The notes under the pieces were generated by a model, which was given only the letters and a program-made list of their open reading frames with translations, searched no databases and was not told where the DNA came from. From assembly GCA_036504335.1 (NCBI GenBank), contig DASXVJ010000006.1:1-64000 (forward strand): DNA of 64,000 nucleotides, in the 5' to 3' direction. Position numbers and translations under genes: made by a program. Origin of the DNA: Fen-183 sp036504335 (GTDB taxonomy: Bacteria; Acidobacteriota; Thermoanaerobaculia; UBA5066). Shown in pieces: positions 26,637 to 36,264 of this stretch. Every line of letters starts with the position of its first letter. Position 1 is the stretch's first letter.

Positions 26637-27944
26637 ATGACCCTCAGCCCCGAATCGACGTCGGGTGTCCTCACGCGCAAGGCGTCCCGGCACGCCAGCA
26701 CCCCGATCAACCCCTTCGAGGAGATGACGCAGCGCTTCGACCGCGCGGCCGAGCTCCTGGGGCTCGACCCCGGGCTGCGCAAGGTCCTCCGGGAGCCCAT
26801 GAAGGAAGTGAAGGTGGGCATCCCCGTCGTCATGGACAACGGGAAGATCGAGGTCTTCGTGGGCTACCGCGTTCACCACAACGTGGTGCGGGGGCCCGCC
26901 AAGGGCGGCGTGCGGTACGACCCCGGCGTCACGCTGGACGAGGTCCGCGCGCTCGCGTCCTGGATGACCTGGAAGTGCGCCGTCATGAACATCCCGTTCG
27001 GCGGCGGCAAGGGCGGCGTGATCTGCGATCCGCGCAAGCTGTCGCGCGGAGAGCTGGAGAGGATCACGCGCCGGTACACGGCCGAGCTCATGGACGTCTT
27101 CGGCCCCGAGCGCGACGTGCCCGCCCCCGACGTCGGCACGGACTCGCAGACGATGGCGTGGGTCATGGACACGTACTCGATGCACGTCGGCCACACGGTC
27201 ACGTCCGTCGTCACGGGCAAGCCCGTCTCCCTCGGCGGCTCGCGCGGACGCGTCGAGGCGACCGGCCGCGGCGTCATGATCGCGGGCCGCGAGGCCTGCC
27301 GCGCGCACGGGATCCCGCTCGCCGGATCGCGTGTCGCCGTCCAGGGCTTCGGCAACGTCGGCTCGATCTCGGCCAGGATGTTCCACGAGCAGGGCGCGAA
27401 AGTCATCGCCGTCTCGGACATCAACGGCGCCATCCTGAACCCGGAAGGCCTCGACGTCCCCGCGCTCCTCGCGTACGTCGCGGAGAAGAAGTCGGTCGTC
27501 GGATTCCCCGGGGCCGCCCCGATGGACCCGGCCGGGCTTCTCACGGTCGACTGCGACATCCTGATCCCGGCCGCGCTCGAGAACCAGATCACCGACGAGA
27601 ACGCCGGAGACGTCAAGGCCAGGATCATCGTCGAGGGCGCGAACGGCCCGACCACGCACGACGCGGACGACATCCTCCAGAAGAAGGGCGTCATCGTCGT
27701 GCCGGACATCTACGCGAACGGCGGAGGCGTGACCGTCTCCTACTTCGAGTGGGTGCAGGACCGCATGGGGTTCTTCTGGCGCGAGAAGGAAGTCAACGAG
27801 CGGCTCGAGGAGATCATGGTCCAGTCCTTCCAGGACATCCGCGAGATGGTGGCCAAGCACCGGGTCACGTACCGCATCGCGGCGTACATGGTCGCGATCC
27901 AGCGCGTCGCGCACGACCTTCAGATGCGGGGCCTCTACGCTTAA
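26637..27944 (+). CDS. Glu/Leu/Phe/Val dehydrogenase, second paralogue
   Basis: This 435-residue enzyme has the same fold and motifs as the divergent gene: GPAKGGVRYDPGVT, PFGGGKGGVICDPRKLS, VQGFGNVGSISARMF and VEGANGPTTHDAD. The N-terminal extension (MTLSPESTSGVLTRKASRH) and many core substitutions show it is an old paralogue, not a recent duplicate. The ATG at 26637 has AGGAAGGTGA immediately upstream. Its TAA stop lies inside a TAAGAT box six bases before the next gene. Specificity for glutamate over branched-chain or aromatic amino acids cannot be settled from sequence. Confidence 0.92.
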   Translation: MTLSPESTSGVLTRKASRHASTPINPFEEMTQRFDRAAELLGLDPGLRKVLREPMKEVKVGIPVVMDNGKIEVFVGYRVHHNVVRGPAKGGVRYDPGVTLDEVRALASWMTWKCAVMNIPFGGGKGGVICDPRKLSRGELERITRRYTAELMDVFGPERDVPAPDVGTDSQTMAWVMDTYSMHVGHTVTSVVTGKPVSLGGSRGRVEATGRGVMIAGREACRAHGIPLAGSRVAVQGFGNVGSISARMFHEQGAKVIAVSDINGAILNPEGLDVPALLAYVAEKKSVVGFPGAAPMDPAGLLTVDCDILIPAALENQITDENAGDVKARIIVEGANGPTTHDADDILQKKGVIVVPDIYANGGGVTVSYFEWVQDRMGFFWREKEVNERLEEIMVQSFQDIREMVAKHRVTYRIAAYMVAIQRVAHDLQMRGLYA

Positions 27945-27947
27945 GAT
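27942..27947 (+). promoter_or_regulatory. candidate -10 box for the ABC exporter
   Basis: TAAGAT starts at the stop codon of the dehydrogenase and lies six bases before the GTG at 27954. It may give a leaderless transcript, or the ABC genes may simply be read through. Confidence 0.3.
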
Positions 27948-27953
27948 CCCGTC

Positions 27954-28688
27954 GTGATCCGGTTCGAGGGGGCCGTCAAGCGCTACGGCGACAAGACGGC
28001 CCTCGCGGACCTCACGCTCGAGATCCCCGCCGGCGCGCTCTTCGCGCTCGTCGGCCCGAACGGGGCGGGCAAGACGACGGCGATCGGACTTCTCACCGGC
28101 CTTCTGTCCCCCAGCTCGGGCCGGACGTTTCTCGCCGGGATCGACGTCGCCCGCGACCCCGTCGCGGCCAAGGCGAAGCTCGGGTTCGTGCCGGACCGGC
28201 CCTACCTGTGGCCGCGGTGGACGCCGCGCGAGACGCTCCGCTTCGTCGGCGCCGTCTTCGGGGCCCGCGGGGACTCCCTGGAGTCGCGCATCGACGCTGA
28301 GCTCGCCGCCTTCGACCTCGAGGGCGTCGCGGACACGCGCAACGAGACGCTCTCGCACGGCACGCGGCAGCGGGTCGCGCTCGCGCAGGCGTTCCTGCAC
28401 GACCCCGAGGTGCTCGTTCTCGACGAGCCGATGGTCGGGCTCGACCCGATCGCCCAGCGCAGTCTCGGCGGGCGCCTGCGCGCCCTCGCCGCCCGCGGCT
28501 CGGCCGTCCTCCTGACGACCCATCAGCTCGCGCAGGCCGAGGAGCTCGCGACGGACGCGGGCCTCCTGTTCGACGGGCGTCTCCTCGCGCGCGGGGCGCC
28601 CGGAGCGCTCCGCACCGCGTCGGGCGTCACGGGAGCGCTCTCGGATGTCTTCTTCGCCCTCGCGGGGGACGGGGGCCGGCCGGCGTGA
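27954..28688 (+). CDS. ABC transporter ATP-binding protein
   Basis: This 244-residue ATPase has Walker A GPNGAGKTT (about 34-42), a signature region LSHGTRQRVALAQAF (glycine-glycine of LSGGQ replaced by H-G), Walker B VLVLDEP, and the switch TTHQLAQ. The arrangement fits CcmA/NatA-type exporters with a single membrane partner. It overlaps the permease by four bases (GTGA). The substrate cannot be read from the sequence. Confidence 0.93.
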   Translation: MIRFEGAVKRYGDKTALADLTLEIPAGALFALVGPNGAGKTTAIGLLTGLLSPSSGRTFLAGIDVARDPVAAKAKLGFVPDRPYLWPRWTPRETLRFVGAVFGARGDSLESRIDAELAAFDLEGVADTRNETLSHGTRQRVALAQAFLHDPEVLVLDEPMVGLDPIAQRSLGGRLRALAARGSAVLLTTHQLAQAEELATDAGLLFDGRLLARGAPGALRTASGVTGALSDVFFALAGDGGRPA

Positions 28689-30334
28689 ATCGCGTCTACC
28701 GGGCGAACGCCGCGCACGCCGCGGCGCGGTCGATTCTCGGCGCCCGGGGCCGCGCCCGGATTCCCGCCCTCGCGGGCCTCCTCTCGCTCGCCCTGTTCGT
28801 GGCGCTCGAGGTGGCCGGGCTCGAGGCGGCGGTCCGCGCCTCTGCGGCCGCGCTCGCGTACCTCCCGGAGCTCCGGCCCATCTTTCTCGTCGAACGTCTC
28901 CTCGCGGGCGCGTTCGGCGCCGCCGCCGCGCTCGTCCTCCTCGGGTCGCTCACGACGGCGGTCTCCACGCTCTTCCTCTCCGAGGAGCTCCTCGCCCTTG
29001 CGGTCCTCCCGATTCCGCACCGCCGTCTCCTCGCGCGGCAGGCCGCCCTCACGCTCGCGCTCGCGTCGGCGCCGTCGCTCCTTCTCGCGCTCCCCGCGCT
29101 GGGCGTCGCCGCGTCCGCGTCGCGCGCCCCGCTCCTTGCCGCCGGGGCCGGCCTCCTCGCGGTCGCCGGCCTGTTTCTCCTCGCCGGATCGCTCGGGATT
29201 GCGGGCGCGCTCGTCCTCGTGCGGATCGTCCCCGCACGCCGGGCCCGGCTCTTCTCCGCGCTCCTCTCGGCGCTGGGTCTCTCGGCGGCTCTCGTCGGCT
29301 TTCGCGCGGCGCGCCCGGAGCGCCTCCTCGATCCCGTCGAAGCGCTCGGCCTCCTGCAGTCGTTCGGCGCGTCGGCTCCTCCCGCCCCCGGGGCGAGCCT
29401 GCCGGCCTGGGCCGCGCGCGGCGCGGCACTCGCGCTCGCGGGCGATCCCGCGGGCCTGCTTCCGGGCGCCCTGCTCCTCGCCCTTGGCCTCGCGGCCGCC
29501 GCTCTCGTCCCCGCCGCGCTCGCCGGCGTTCACCGCACGGTGTGGCGCGACGTGCGCGAGGCTTCCTCGGGCACCGCGCGTCCCGCGCGGCGGCGCCCCG
29601 CGCGCTCGCTCGGCGGCCTCCTCCTGCGCGCCGAGGCCGCGACCGTCCTGCGCGACGCGTCGACGCCCGCCCAGCTCGGGTCGCTGGCGGCGGTGTTCAT
29701 CCTCGACCTCCTGAACGTGCGCCTTCTCCCGGCGTCCGATCCCGCGGCCCGGGATCTCGTCGCCGGGCTGCAGACCGGGCTCTCGCTGTTCCTCGTGTCC
29801 GCCCTGTCGCTCCGCTTCGCGTATCCCGCCGTCTCGACGGACGCCCGCGCGGCCGCGGTGCTGCGGTCGCTGCCGCTGGACCCGCGCCTTCATCTCCTCG
29901 CCCGCTGGGCTGCCCGCGCGATCCCCGCCGTCCTCGCCTCGCTCGTCCTGACGGGCGCGAGCCTCGCAGTCCTCAGGCCCGGCGCCGCGACGACGGGCGC
30001 CGCCCTCGCGGTCGCGCTCGCCGGCGGCCTGGCGATCCCGGCGCTCCATGCCGGCCTCGGCGGCCTCTTCCCGCGCTATGACGCGCCGAACCCCGTCGCG
30101 GTCGCGCTCGGTCCCGGCGGCCTCTTCGCGCTCGTCCTGTCAACGGGTCTCGCCCTCTTCGCGACGGTCGCGGTCTCGGCGGAACTGAGGACCCTCCTCG
30201 GCGCGCTCATGCACGTGCGCGTCGGGCCGTGGCCTCTGCTGGCCGGGTTTCTCTGCGCGGCCGCCGCGGCGGCCGCGGTTCCGATGGTACTGGCGGCCCG
30301 ATCGCTCACGACAAGCGACGTCTCCGTCGGGTGA
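28685..30334 (+). CDS. ABC transporter membrane protein
   Basis: This 549-residue polytopic protein has about twelve hydrophobic segments, several in pairs separated by short arginine-rich loops. No soluble enzymatic domain is visible. Coupling to the ATPase (GTGA) makes it the permease of that exporter. It is extremely rich in alanine and leucine. A large protein of this sort could be two fused permease halves, but internal symmetry was not tested. The stop lies 23 bases from the convergent dehydrogenase stop, with no clear terminator hairpin between them. Confidence 0.8.
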   Translation: MNRVYRANAAHAAARSILGARGRARIPALAGLLSLALFVALEVAGLEAAVRASAAALAYLPELRPIFLVERLLAGAFGAAAALVLLGSLTTAVSTLFLSEELLALAVLPIPHRRLLARQAALTLALASAPSLLLALPALGVAASASRAPLLAAGAGLLAVAGLFLLAGSLGIAGALVLVRIVPARRARLFSALLSALGLSAALVGFRAARPERLLDPVEALGLLQSFGASAPPAPGASLPAWAARGAALALAGDPAGLLPGALLLALGLAAAALVPAALAGVHRTVWRDVREASSGTARPARRRPARSLGGLLLRAEAATVLRDASTPAQLGSLAAVFILDLLNVRLLPASDPAARDLVAGLQTGLSLFLVSALSLRFAYPAVSTDARAAAVLRSLPLDPRLHLLARWAARAIPAVLASLVLTGASLAVLRPGAATTGAALAVALAGGLAIPALHAGLGGLFPRYDAPNPVAVALGPGGLFALVLSTGLALFATVAVSAELRTLLGALMHVRVGPWPLLAGFLCAAAAAAAVPMVLAARSLTTSDVSVG

Positions 30335-30350
30335 CCCCGGAAGGAGATTC

Positions 30351-30732
30351 GGATTTCTTAGAAGGGTACCGGGTTGAGCGGGGGCTCCCCTTTGAAGAAT
30401 CGCGCGATCTCCGTGCATGCGAGCCGCGCCATTGCGAGGCGCGTCTCGAGCGTGGCCGAGCCGAGGTGCGGAAGGAGGACGACGTTGGGGAGCGCGAGAA
30501 GGGCCGCCTCGATCTGCGGCTCGCGCTGGAACACGTCGAGGCCGGCGCCGAAGAGATGCTTCGAATGAAGGGCGGCGGCGAGCGCCTTCTCGTCCACGAT
30601 CGGGCCGCGCGCGGTGTTGACGAGGATGGCGCCCCTCTTGAGCGAGGAAAGCTCCGCGGCGCCGAACCGCCCGCGTGTCGCTTCGGTGAGGGGCGCGTGA
30701 ACGGACAACACATCCACTTTCGAAAGAAATTC
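30351..30732 (-). repeat. AT-rich dispersed repeat copies around the hydroxyacid dehydrogenase 3' half
   Basis: Copies are GGATTTCTTAGAAGGGTACC (30351-30370, plus, spanning the stop codon), a weaker one at 30387-30403, and GAATTTCTTTCGAAAGTG (30732-30715, read on minus). The first lies mostly in the gap between convergent genes, so the element is not confined to coding sequence. Confidence 0.6.
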
Positions 30733-31272
30733 CCTGAATTCTTCCTTTGTCCCGTCCTTCTCGAACGAAATCACGTCCATCCCGAACGCCTCCGCGCGGA
30801 GCGCGACGGCGCGGCCGATGCGGCCCATGCCGTAGATGCCCAGCGTCTTCCCCGCGAGGGAGACGCCGAGGAGTTCCTGCGGCTTCCAGCCGTCCCACGT
30901 CCCCGAGCGGGCGAGAGCCTCGCCCTCGTGCATGCGGCGCGCGACGCCGAGGATCAGCGCGAACGCGAGATCGGCCGTCGCGTCCGTGAGGACGTCCGGC
31001 GTGTTCGTGACGAGGACCCCGCGCGCGCGGCAGGCCGCGAGGTCGACGTGGTCGACGCCCACCGAGTGGCTCGCGACGATGCGCACCCGGGGAGCGGCCT
31101 CGAGCAGCTCCGCCGTGATCCGCTCGCGCGGCGTCGGGAGGAGCGCGTCCGCGTCGGCGAGAAGCGGCCACTCGGTGCGCGGGAGACTGCCGGCGCCCGT
31201 CACGACGGCGTGCCCGGCGAGGAGCTCCCGCGTCGAAGGCTCGGCGAGCGGCTGTCCGACGAAGACCTTCAT
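30358..31272 (-). CDS. D-2-hydroxyacid dehydrogenase
   Basis: This 304-residue NAD(P)-dependent dehydrogenase has a nucleotide motif GIYGMGRIG (about 146-154). Catalytic residues are the arginine in VNTARGPIVD, the glutamate in FQREPQ and the histidine in LLPHLGSAT. It resembles glyoxylate/hydroxypyruvate reductases, though D-lactate or other 2-hydroxyacids are possible. The ATG at 31272 overlaps the stop of the small upstream gene (ATGA). AT-rich repeat copies in its second half encode EFREFLSKVDV and FFKGEPPLN, where the protein sequence is otherwise family-like. Confidence 0.92.
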   Translation of the reverse strand: MKVFVGQPLAEPSTRELLAGHAVVTGAGSLPRTEWPLLADADALLPTPRERITAELLEAAPRVRIVASHSVGVDHVDLAACRARGVLVTNTPDVLTDATADLAFALILGVARRMHEGEALARSGTWDGWKPQELLGVSLAGKTLGIYGMGRIGRAVALRAEAFGMDVISFEKDGTKEEFREFLSKVDVLSVHAPLTEATRGRFGAAELSSLKRGAILVNTARGPIVDEKALAAALHSKHLFGAGLDVFQREPQIEAALLALPNVVLLPHLGSATLETRLAMARLACTEIARFFKGEPPLNPVPF

Positions 31273-31442
31273 GACGATTTGTACGGGCGGACGAGGAGCC
31301 AGCCGGCGAGAAAGACGCCGCCGCCCGCGAAGAACATCCGCTCTTCGTACCTCAGGTCGTCGCGGAAGAGGCCGATGGCCAGCCCGACTCCCACGAGGAC
31401 GATGCCGACGAGCTGGAGCGCACGGCCGATCGAGAACCTCAT
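31269..31442 (-). CDS. small two-helix membrane protein
   Basis: This 57-residue protein starts MRFSIGRALQLVGIVLVGVG, continues to a charged turn (FRDDLRYEERMF) and a second hydrophobic helix (FAGGGVFLAGWLLVRP). Its ATG overlaps the stop of the upstream lipoprotein and its stop overlaps the next start, both by four bases, so it is almost certainly translated. The function is unknown. Confidence 0.75.
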   Translation of the reverse strand: MRFSIGRALQLVGIVLVGVGLAIGLFRDDLRYEERMFFAGGGVFLAGWLLVRPYKSS

Positions 31443-33574
31443 TCCCCGGCTCCCGGCGGCCGCGCGGTCCGCGGGCGCTCGGCCACGCGCACCGAGACGA
31501 GCGTGTCGTCCTGCCCGGTGCGGTCGAAAAGCTCCATCCCCTCGCGCACGCGGCCGAAAACGGTGTATCCGCCGTCGAGGTGGATCTGGGGCGCGAGCGT
31601 CACGAACCACTGCGAGCCGCCGGTGTCCGGTCCGGACAGGGCCATGCCCGCGGCGCCGCGCGCGTAACGGAGGGCGTTGATCTCGTCGCGGATCGCGTAA
31701 CCCGGGCCGCCGCTTCCGTCGCCGCGCGGGTCGCCCGTCTGGACGACGAAGTCCGGGACGACGCGATGGATCACGATGCCGTCGAAGAAGCGTTTCGCGG
31801 CGAGCGCGCGGAAGCTCTCGACCGTCAACGGGGCTTCCTCGGCGTCGAGGTCGAGGACGGCCGTCCCCCGCGCGGTCTCGACCGTCGCCGAGAAGAGCGA
31901 TTCGTTGGCCGCCCGCGCGAGGCGGTCGTAATCCGCGTCGGTGAGCCGCGTTTTCACGGGAATCGGGCGGAACGAGGCGGCGGCGGCGCCGTACTTCTCG
32001 ACGAGAAGGCGGCGCGCCTTGTCCCGCGTGACGGCGTCGGCGTCGTTCGCGTGGGCGGCGACGAGAACCCGCCCCGCCTCGCCCCGCGCGGCCGCGGCGT
32101 CGAGCGCGCCGACCGTGAAGTCCGGCTCGTGCGAGTCGAAGGCGGCATCGAACGCGGACCTCCAGGCTCGCCGGAGTTCCTCGCTCCCCTTTTCGAGGAG
32201 GGGTGCCGCGCCTTCGAGCGCAACGTCCCGCACCGCGGGGTCCCGGTCGATCAGCGCCGCAAGCAGCCACGCATTTCGCTTCGCCGTGTTTTTCTTCGAA
32301 AGTGAAGAGGCGGCGGCGGCGCGCACCCGGGCGCCGGGATCGGAGAGCAGGCTCTCCGCAAGACGGTCACTCGAAGAAATCCCCCTCTTTCCCTCCCCCG
32401 TTTTCTCGTCCTCCGTGAGGAACTCCAGTGCCTCGGCGGCGCCGAGGCGCAGTTCGAGCGTCCCGCCGACGAGCTCTTTCTCGAGCCGCGCGGCGGCCCT
32501 CTCGGGCGCACGGGCCGCGTCGAGGCGTGTCAGGGCGACGAGGGCCGTCTGCCCCCTCCACCCCTTTCGAAGCAGGTTCTCCTCAAGCGCCACACGCGAC
32601 TCCGGCGAGTCCGGCAGCGCGCCGAGGAGGCGGATCGCCGCGATCGCCACGCCGGGGAGGGAGTCATTCGCTCGGAGGAGAGCGACGGTACGGGCGCCTC
32701 GAGCGAACTCGTCACTGACGGACAGGGCGCTTTTCTTCGAAAGTGAATGAAGCGCGGTCAGCGCCTGCACGGAAACCGAGACGTCGGAGCTCGCCGCGAG
32801 GCGGACGAGGTCCGGGGCGCTCTCTTCGTCACCCAGGACCCCAAGTCCCCGCGCGGCCCACGCTCGTTCGTCGCTCGAGGGAGGCGCCGCCCCTCCTCCC
32901 TTCATTCGAAGAACCGCGCGAAGCGCGGGCGCCGCTTCCGGCCGGGGCTTGCGCGCCAGTGAGAAGACGACCGCGCGCCTCAGCTCGGGAGCAAGAGGTT
33001 CTTCTCCGAGCGTCGACACGAGAGCCGCAACCGTCCGCGCCTCGGGCCTGCGGAACATCGCGAGCGCGCTTGCCGCGCGGGTCGACGCGAGGCCGTCGCG
33101 CGCCGCGAGAACGGCCAGCATTGCGTCCGTCGCGTCCTTGCCACCGAGCTTGCCGAGCGCCTCGGCGGCGTTCGCCGCCGCCGCCGCGTCGGCGTCCCGG
33201 AGCGTCTTCACGAGGAGGGGCACGAGGCGCGCGTCGCCGGATACGCCCGCCGCGAACGCCGCCGAGCGGCGTACGGAAGCCTCGTGATCGGTCAGCAGGG
33301 GCGGGATCAGGATCGATGCGTCGGGATCCCGGAGGCGGCCCGCCGCGAGCGCGGTCTTCGCCCGCAGCCAGGGATCCGGCGACGCGGCGGTCCGGCCCGC
33401 GAGAAGGGGGTCGTACGCGCGACGGTCCTCCATCGCGAGGAGACGCGCGAGCCCGTGGAGCCTCTCGGCGTACGTGCCTTTCGGGGGACCGGGCGCGCCG
33501 CCGAACGACACGCAGCCGGCAAGGGCGAGGAGAACGCCAGCCGTGGCCGCGGCGCGGCGCCCGCCGCGGGTCAA
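31439..33574 (-). CDS. HEAT-repeat lipoprotein with C-terminal cyclophilin domain
   Basis: This 711-residue protein has a lipoprotein signal (AGVLLALAGC at the N-terminus). HEAT-like repeats follow (about 40-540), for example LTDHEASVRRSAAFAAGVSG and DPAVRDVALEGAAPLLEKGS. The C-terminal cyclophilin-type peptidyl-prolyl isomerase contains FFDGIVIHRVVPDFVVQTGD and GSQWFVTLAPQIHLDGGYTV. It probably acts at the membrane or periplasm, combining a protein-binding scaffold with proline isomerisation. The TTG start at 33574 overlaps the phosphoesterase stop (TTGA); I chose it because it places the lipobox correctly. Several AT-rich repeat copies lie in the HEAT region. Confidence 0.85.
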   Translation of the reverse strand: MTRGGRRAAATAGVLLALAGCVSFGGAPGPPKGTYAERLHGLARLLAMEDRRAYDPLLAGRTAASPDPWLRAKTALAAGRLRDPDASILIPPLLTDHEASVRRSAAFAAGVSGDARLVPLLVKTLRDADAAAAANAAEALGKLGGKDATDAMLAVLAARDGLASTRAASALAMFRRPEARTVAALVSTLGEEPLAPELRRAVVFSLARKPRPEAAPALRAVLRMKGGGAAPPSSDERAWAARGLGVLGDEESAPDLVRLAASSDVSVSVQALTALHSLSKKSALSVSDEFARGARTVALLRANDSLPGVAIAAIRLLGALPDSPESRVALEENLLRKGWRGQTALVALTRLDAARAPERAAARLEKELVGGTLELRLGAAEALEFLTEDEKTGEGKRGISSSDRLAESLLSDPGARVRAAAASSLSKKNTAKRNAWLLAALIDRDPAVRDVALEGAAPLLEKGSEELRRAWRSAFDAAFDSHEPDFTVGALDAAAARGEAGRVLVAAHANDADAVTRDKARRLLVEKYGAAAASFRPIPVKTRLTDADYDRLARAANESLFSATVETARGTAVLDLDAEEAPLTVESFRALAAKRFFDGIVIHRVVPDFVVQTGDPRGDGSGGPGYAIRDEINALRYARGAAGMALSGPDTGGSQWFVTLAPQIHLDGGYTVFGRVREGMELFDRTGQDDTLVSVRVAERPRTARPPGAGE
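32288..32914 (-). repeat. cluster of AT-rich dispersed repeat copies in the HEAT/cyclophilin gene
   Basis: Clear copies are TTTTTCTTCGAAAGTGAA (32289-32306, plus), GGATTTCTTCGAGTGAC (32382-32366, minus) and TTTTCTTCGAAAGTGAA (32731-32747, plus). Weaker ones lie at 32560-32580 and 32900-32914. Copies one and three are nearly identical and both encode SLSKK, in the frame opposite to their motif orientation. Confidence 0.7.
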
Positions 33575-34329
33575 AGGCCGACGAGAAGCCGGTCCCCGAG
33601 CACCGCCGGAAGCCCGGCGCGCTCGATCTTCCGGCGGGTAGTCGCGACGTCGTACGGGACACGGTCGAAGTGGACGACGCCCGCGTTCGAGTCGTAGATC
33701 GCGTACGCGGCGCGCGGGTTGCGGTCGCGCGGCTGGCCCACGGAGCCGGGGTTCACGAGGTAACGCTTCTGGGGGTCGAGACGCAGCTTGTACCGCGGGT
33801 CGCGCACGGCCTCGACGCGGATGCCGCCGGGCTCGAGCGTGAAGATCGACGGAATGTGGCTGTGACCGAAGAAGCACAGGTTGACGCCCTCGGCGAGCCG
33901 GTGCATCTGGACGAAGTTCAGCGACGCGTCGAAGTCCGAGAAGATGTACGCGTCCTCGTCCAGCGGCGAGCCGTGACACACGACGAACTTCCCGTCGACG
34001 ACCGCCGGGCCCGGGGCGAGCTTCTTCAGGAAGTCGGCGTTCTCGCGCGAGAGCCGGTCCGTCGTCCAGCGGGCGGCCTCGAGGGCGGGCGGATTGAACA
34101 GCGCGCCCTCCTCGACCCCCGAGACGACCTTGTCGTGGTTACCCCGGATCGCGTACGTCGGGCGCCTGAACGTGCGGTAGCGGTCGAGGACCTTGTTCGG
34201 GTCGGCGGCGTAGCCGACGAAGTCCCCGAGGCAGATCACGCGCTCGAACTTCTTGCGCTTGACACGGCGGAGGACGGCCGTCAGCGCCTCGTCGTTCGAG
34301 TGCAGATCCGAGAGGATGAGGTAGCGCAC
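33571..34329 (-). CDS. metallophosphoesterase (YfcE/MJ0936-like)
   Basis: This 252-residue calcineurin-like phosphoesterase has the metal ligands LILSDLHSN (about 4-12), CLGDFVGYAADP, AIRGNHDKV and CFFGHSHIPS in the family order. It lacks a signal peptide. The substrate is unknown; small members hydrolyse phosphodiesters. It overlaps the lipoprotein start by four bases and lies one base after the shikimate-kinase stop, so the operon context is housekeeping. Confidence 0.9.
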   Translation of the reverse strand: MRYLILSDLHSNDEALTAVLRRVKRKKFERVICLGDFVGYAADPNKVLDRYRTFRRPTYAIRGNHDKVVSGVEEGALFNPPALEAARWTTDRLSRENADFLKKLAPGPAVVDGKFVVCHGSPLDEDAYIFSDFDASLNFVQMHRLAEGVNLCFFGHSHIPSIFTLEPGGIRVEAVRDPRYKLRLDPQKRYLVNPGSVGQPRDRNPRAAYAIYDSNAGVVHFDRVPYDVATTRRKIERAGLPAVLGDRLLVGL

Positions 34330-34330
34330 G

Positions 34331-34870
34331 TCAGGCCGCTCCGCCGGGGGCCGCCAGCGGCGGTGCCGCGAGATCCGCCAGTCGGCCGGCCACGTCGGCC
34401 GCAGTCATGTCGCGTGTCACGTCGAGTGTCCGATCCGCCATTCTATAGGACGGGAGGCGCGCCTCCCAGAGGTCCCGCGCTCGCTCCTCGGAGGGAAACA
34501 GGGGCCGGTCCGCGGTCTTGCCGGCCAGCCGCTCGGCGATCACGGCAAAGGGGACGTCGAGGAAGATCGAGAGCCCGTGCGCCTTCACGAAGTCGCGATT
34601 CTCGGGAAACGTGAACGTCCCGCCGCCGAGCGCGACGACGGCCGCCCCGAGCGACGCCGTCCCGCGCAGGAGCTCGGCCTCGCGCTCGCGAAACCACGGT
34701 TCGCCCCGCGTCTCGAACGTCTCGCGGACCGTCTGCCCCGCCATCGCCTCGAACGCGAGGTCGAGATCGACGAACGGAACGTCGAAATGACCCGCGAGAA
34801 TCCGGCCGGCGGTCGTCTTGCCGCTTCCCATGAAGCCTACGAGGTAGATGCGCCCCGGCGCGGCCGCCAC
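34331..34870 (-). CDS. aroK: shikimate kinase
   Basis: This enzyme phosphorylates shikimate in the aromatic amino acid pathway. The 179-residue product has P-loop GFMGSGKTT (about 12-20), the substrate-binding aspartate in FVDLDLAFE, arginines in FETRGEPWFREREAELL, the GGG motif in VVALGGGTF, and a lid arginine in KTADRPLF. The GTG at 34870 begins 15 bases after the accC stop and gives the standard N-terminus just before the P-loop. No other aro gene is adjacent, so its place in the accBC operon is a local arrangement. Confidence 0.92.
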   Translation of the reverse strand: MAAAPGRIYLVGFMGSGKTTAGRILAGHFDVPFVDLDLAFEAMAGQTVRETFETRGEPWFREREAELLRGTASLGAAVVALGGGTFTFPENRDFVKAHGLSIFLDVPFAVIAERLAGKTADRPLFPSEERARDLWEARLPSYRMADRTLDVTRDMTAADVAGRLADLAAPPLAAPGGAA

Positions 34871-34884
34871 GCGCGGGCCTCCGG

Positions 34885-36258
<1,374 letters not shown>

Positions 36259-36264
36259 GTCGCC

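Noticed and set aside
30335..30357. Terminator between the convergent ABC permease and dehydrogenase
   Set aside because: The 23-base gap has no hairpin. It holds part of an AT-rich repeat copy instead.
4070..32914. AT-rich repeats as an insertion sequence or CRISPR
   Set aside because: Copies are about 18 bases, in both orientations, without regular spacing, terminal repeats or an encoded protein. Most lie in codons that the protein families already require.
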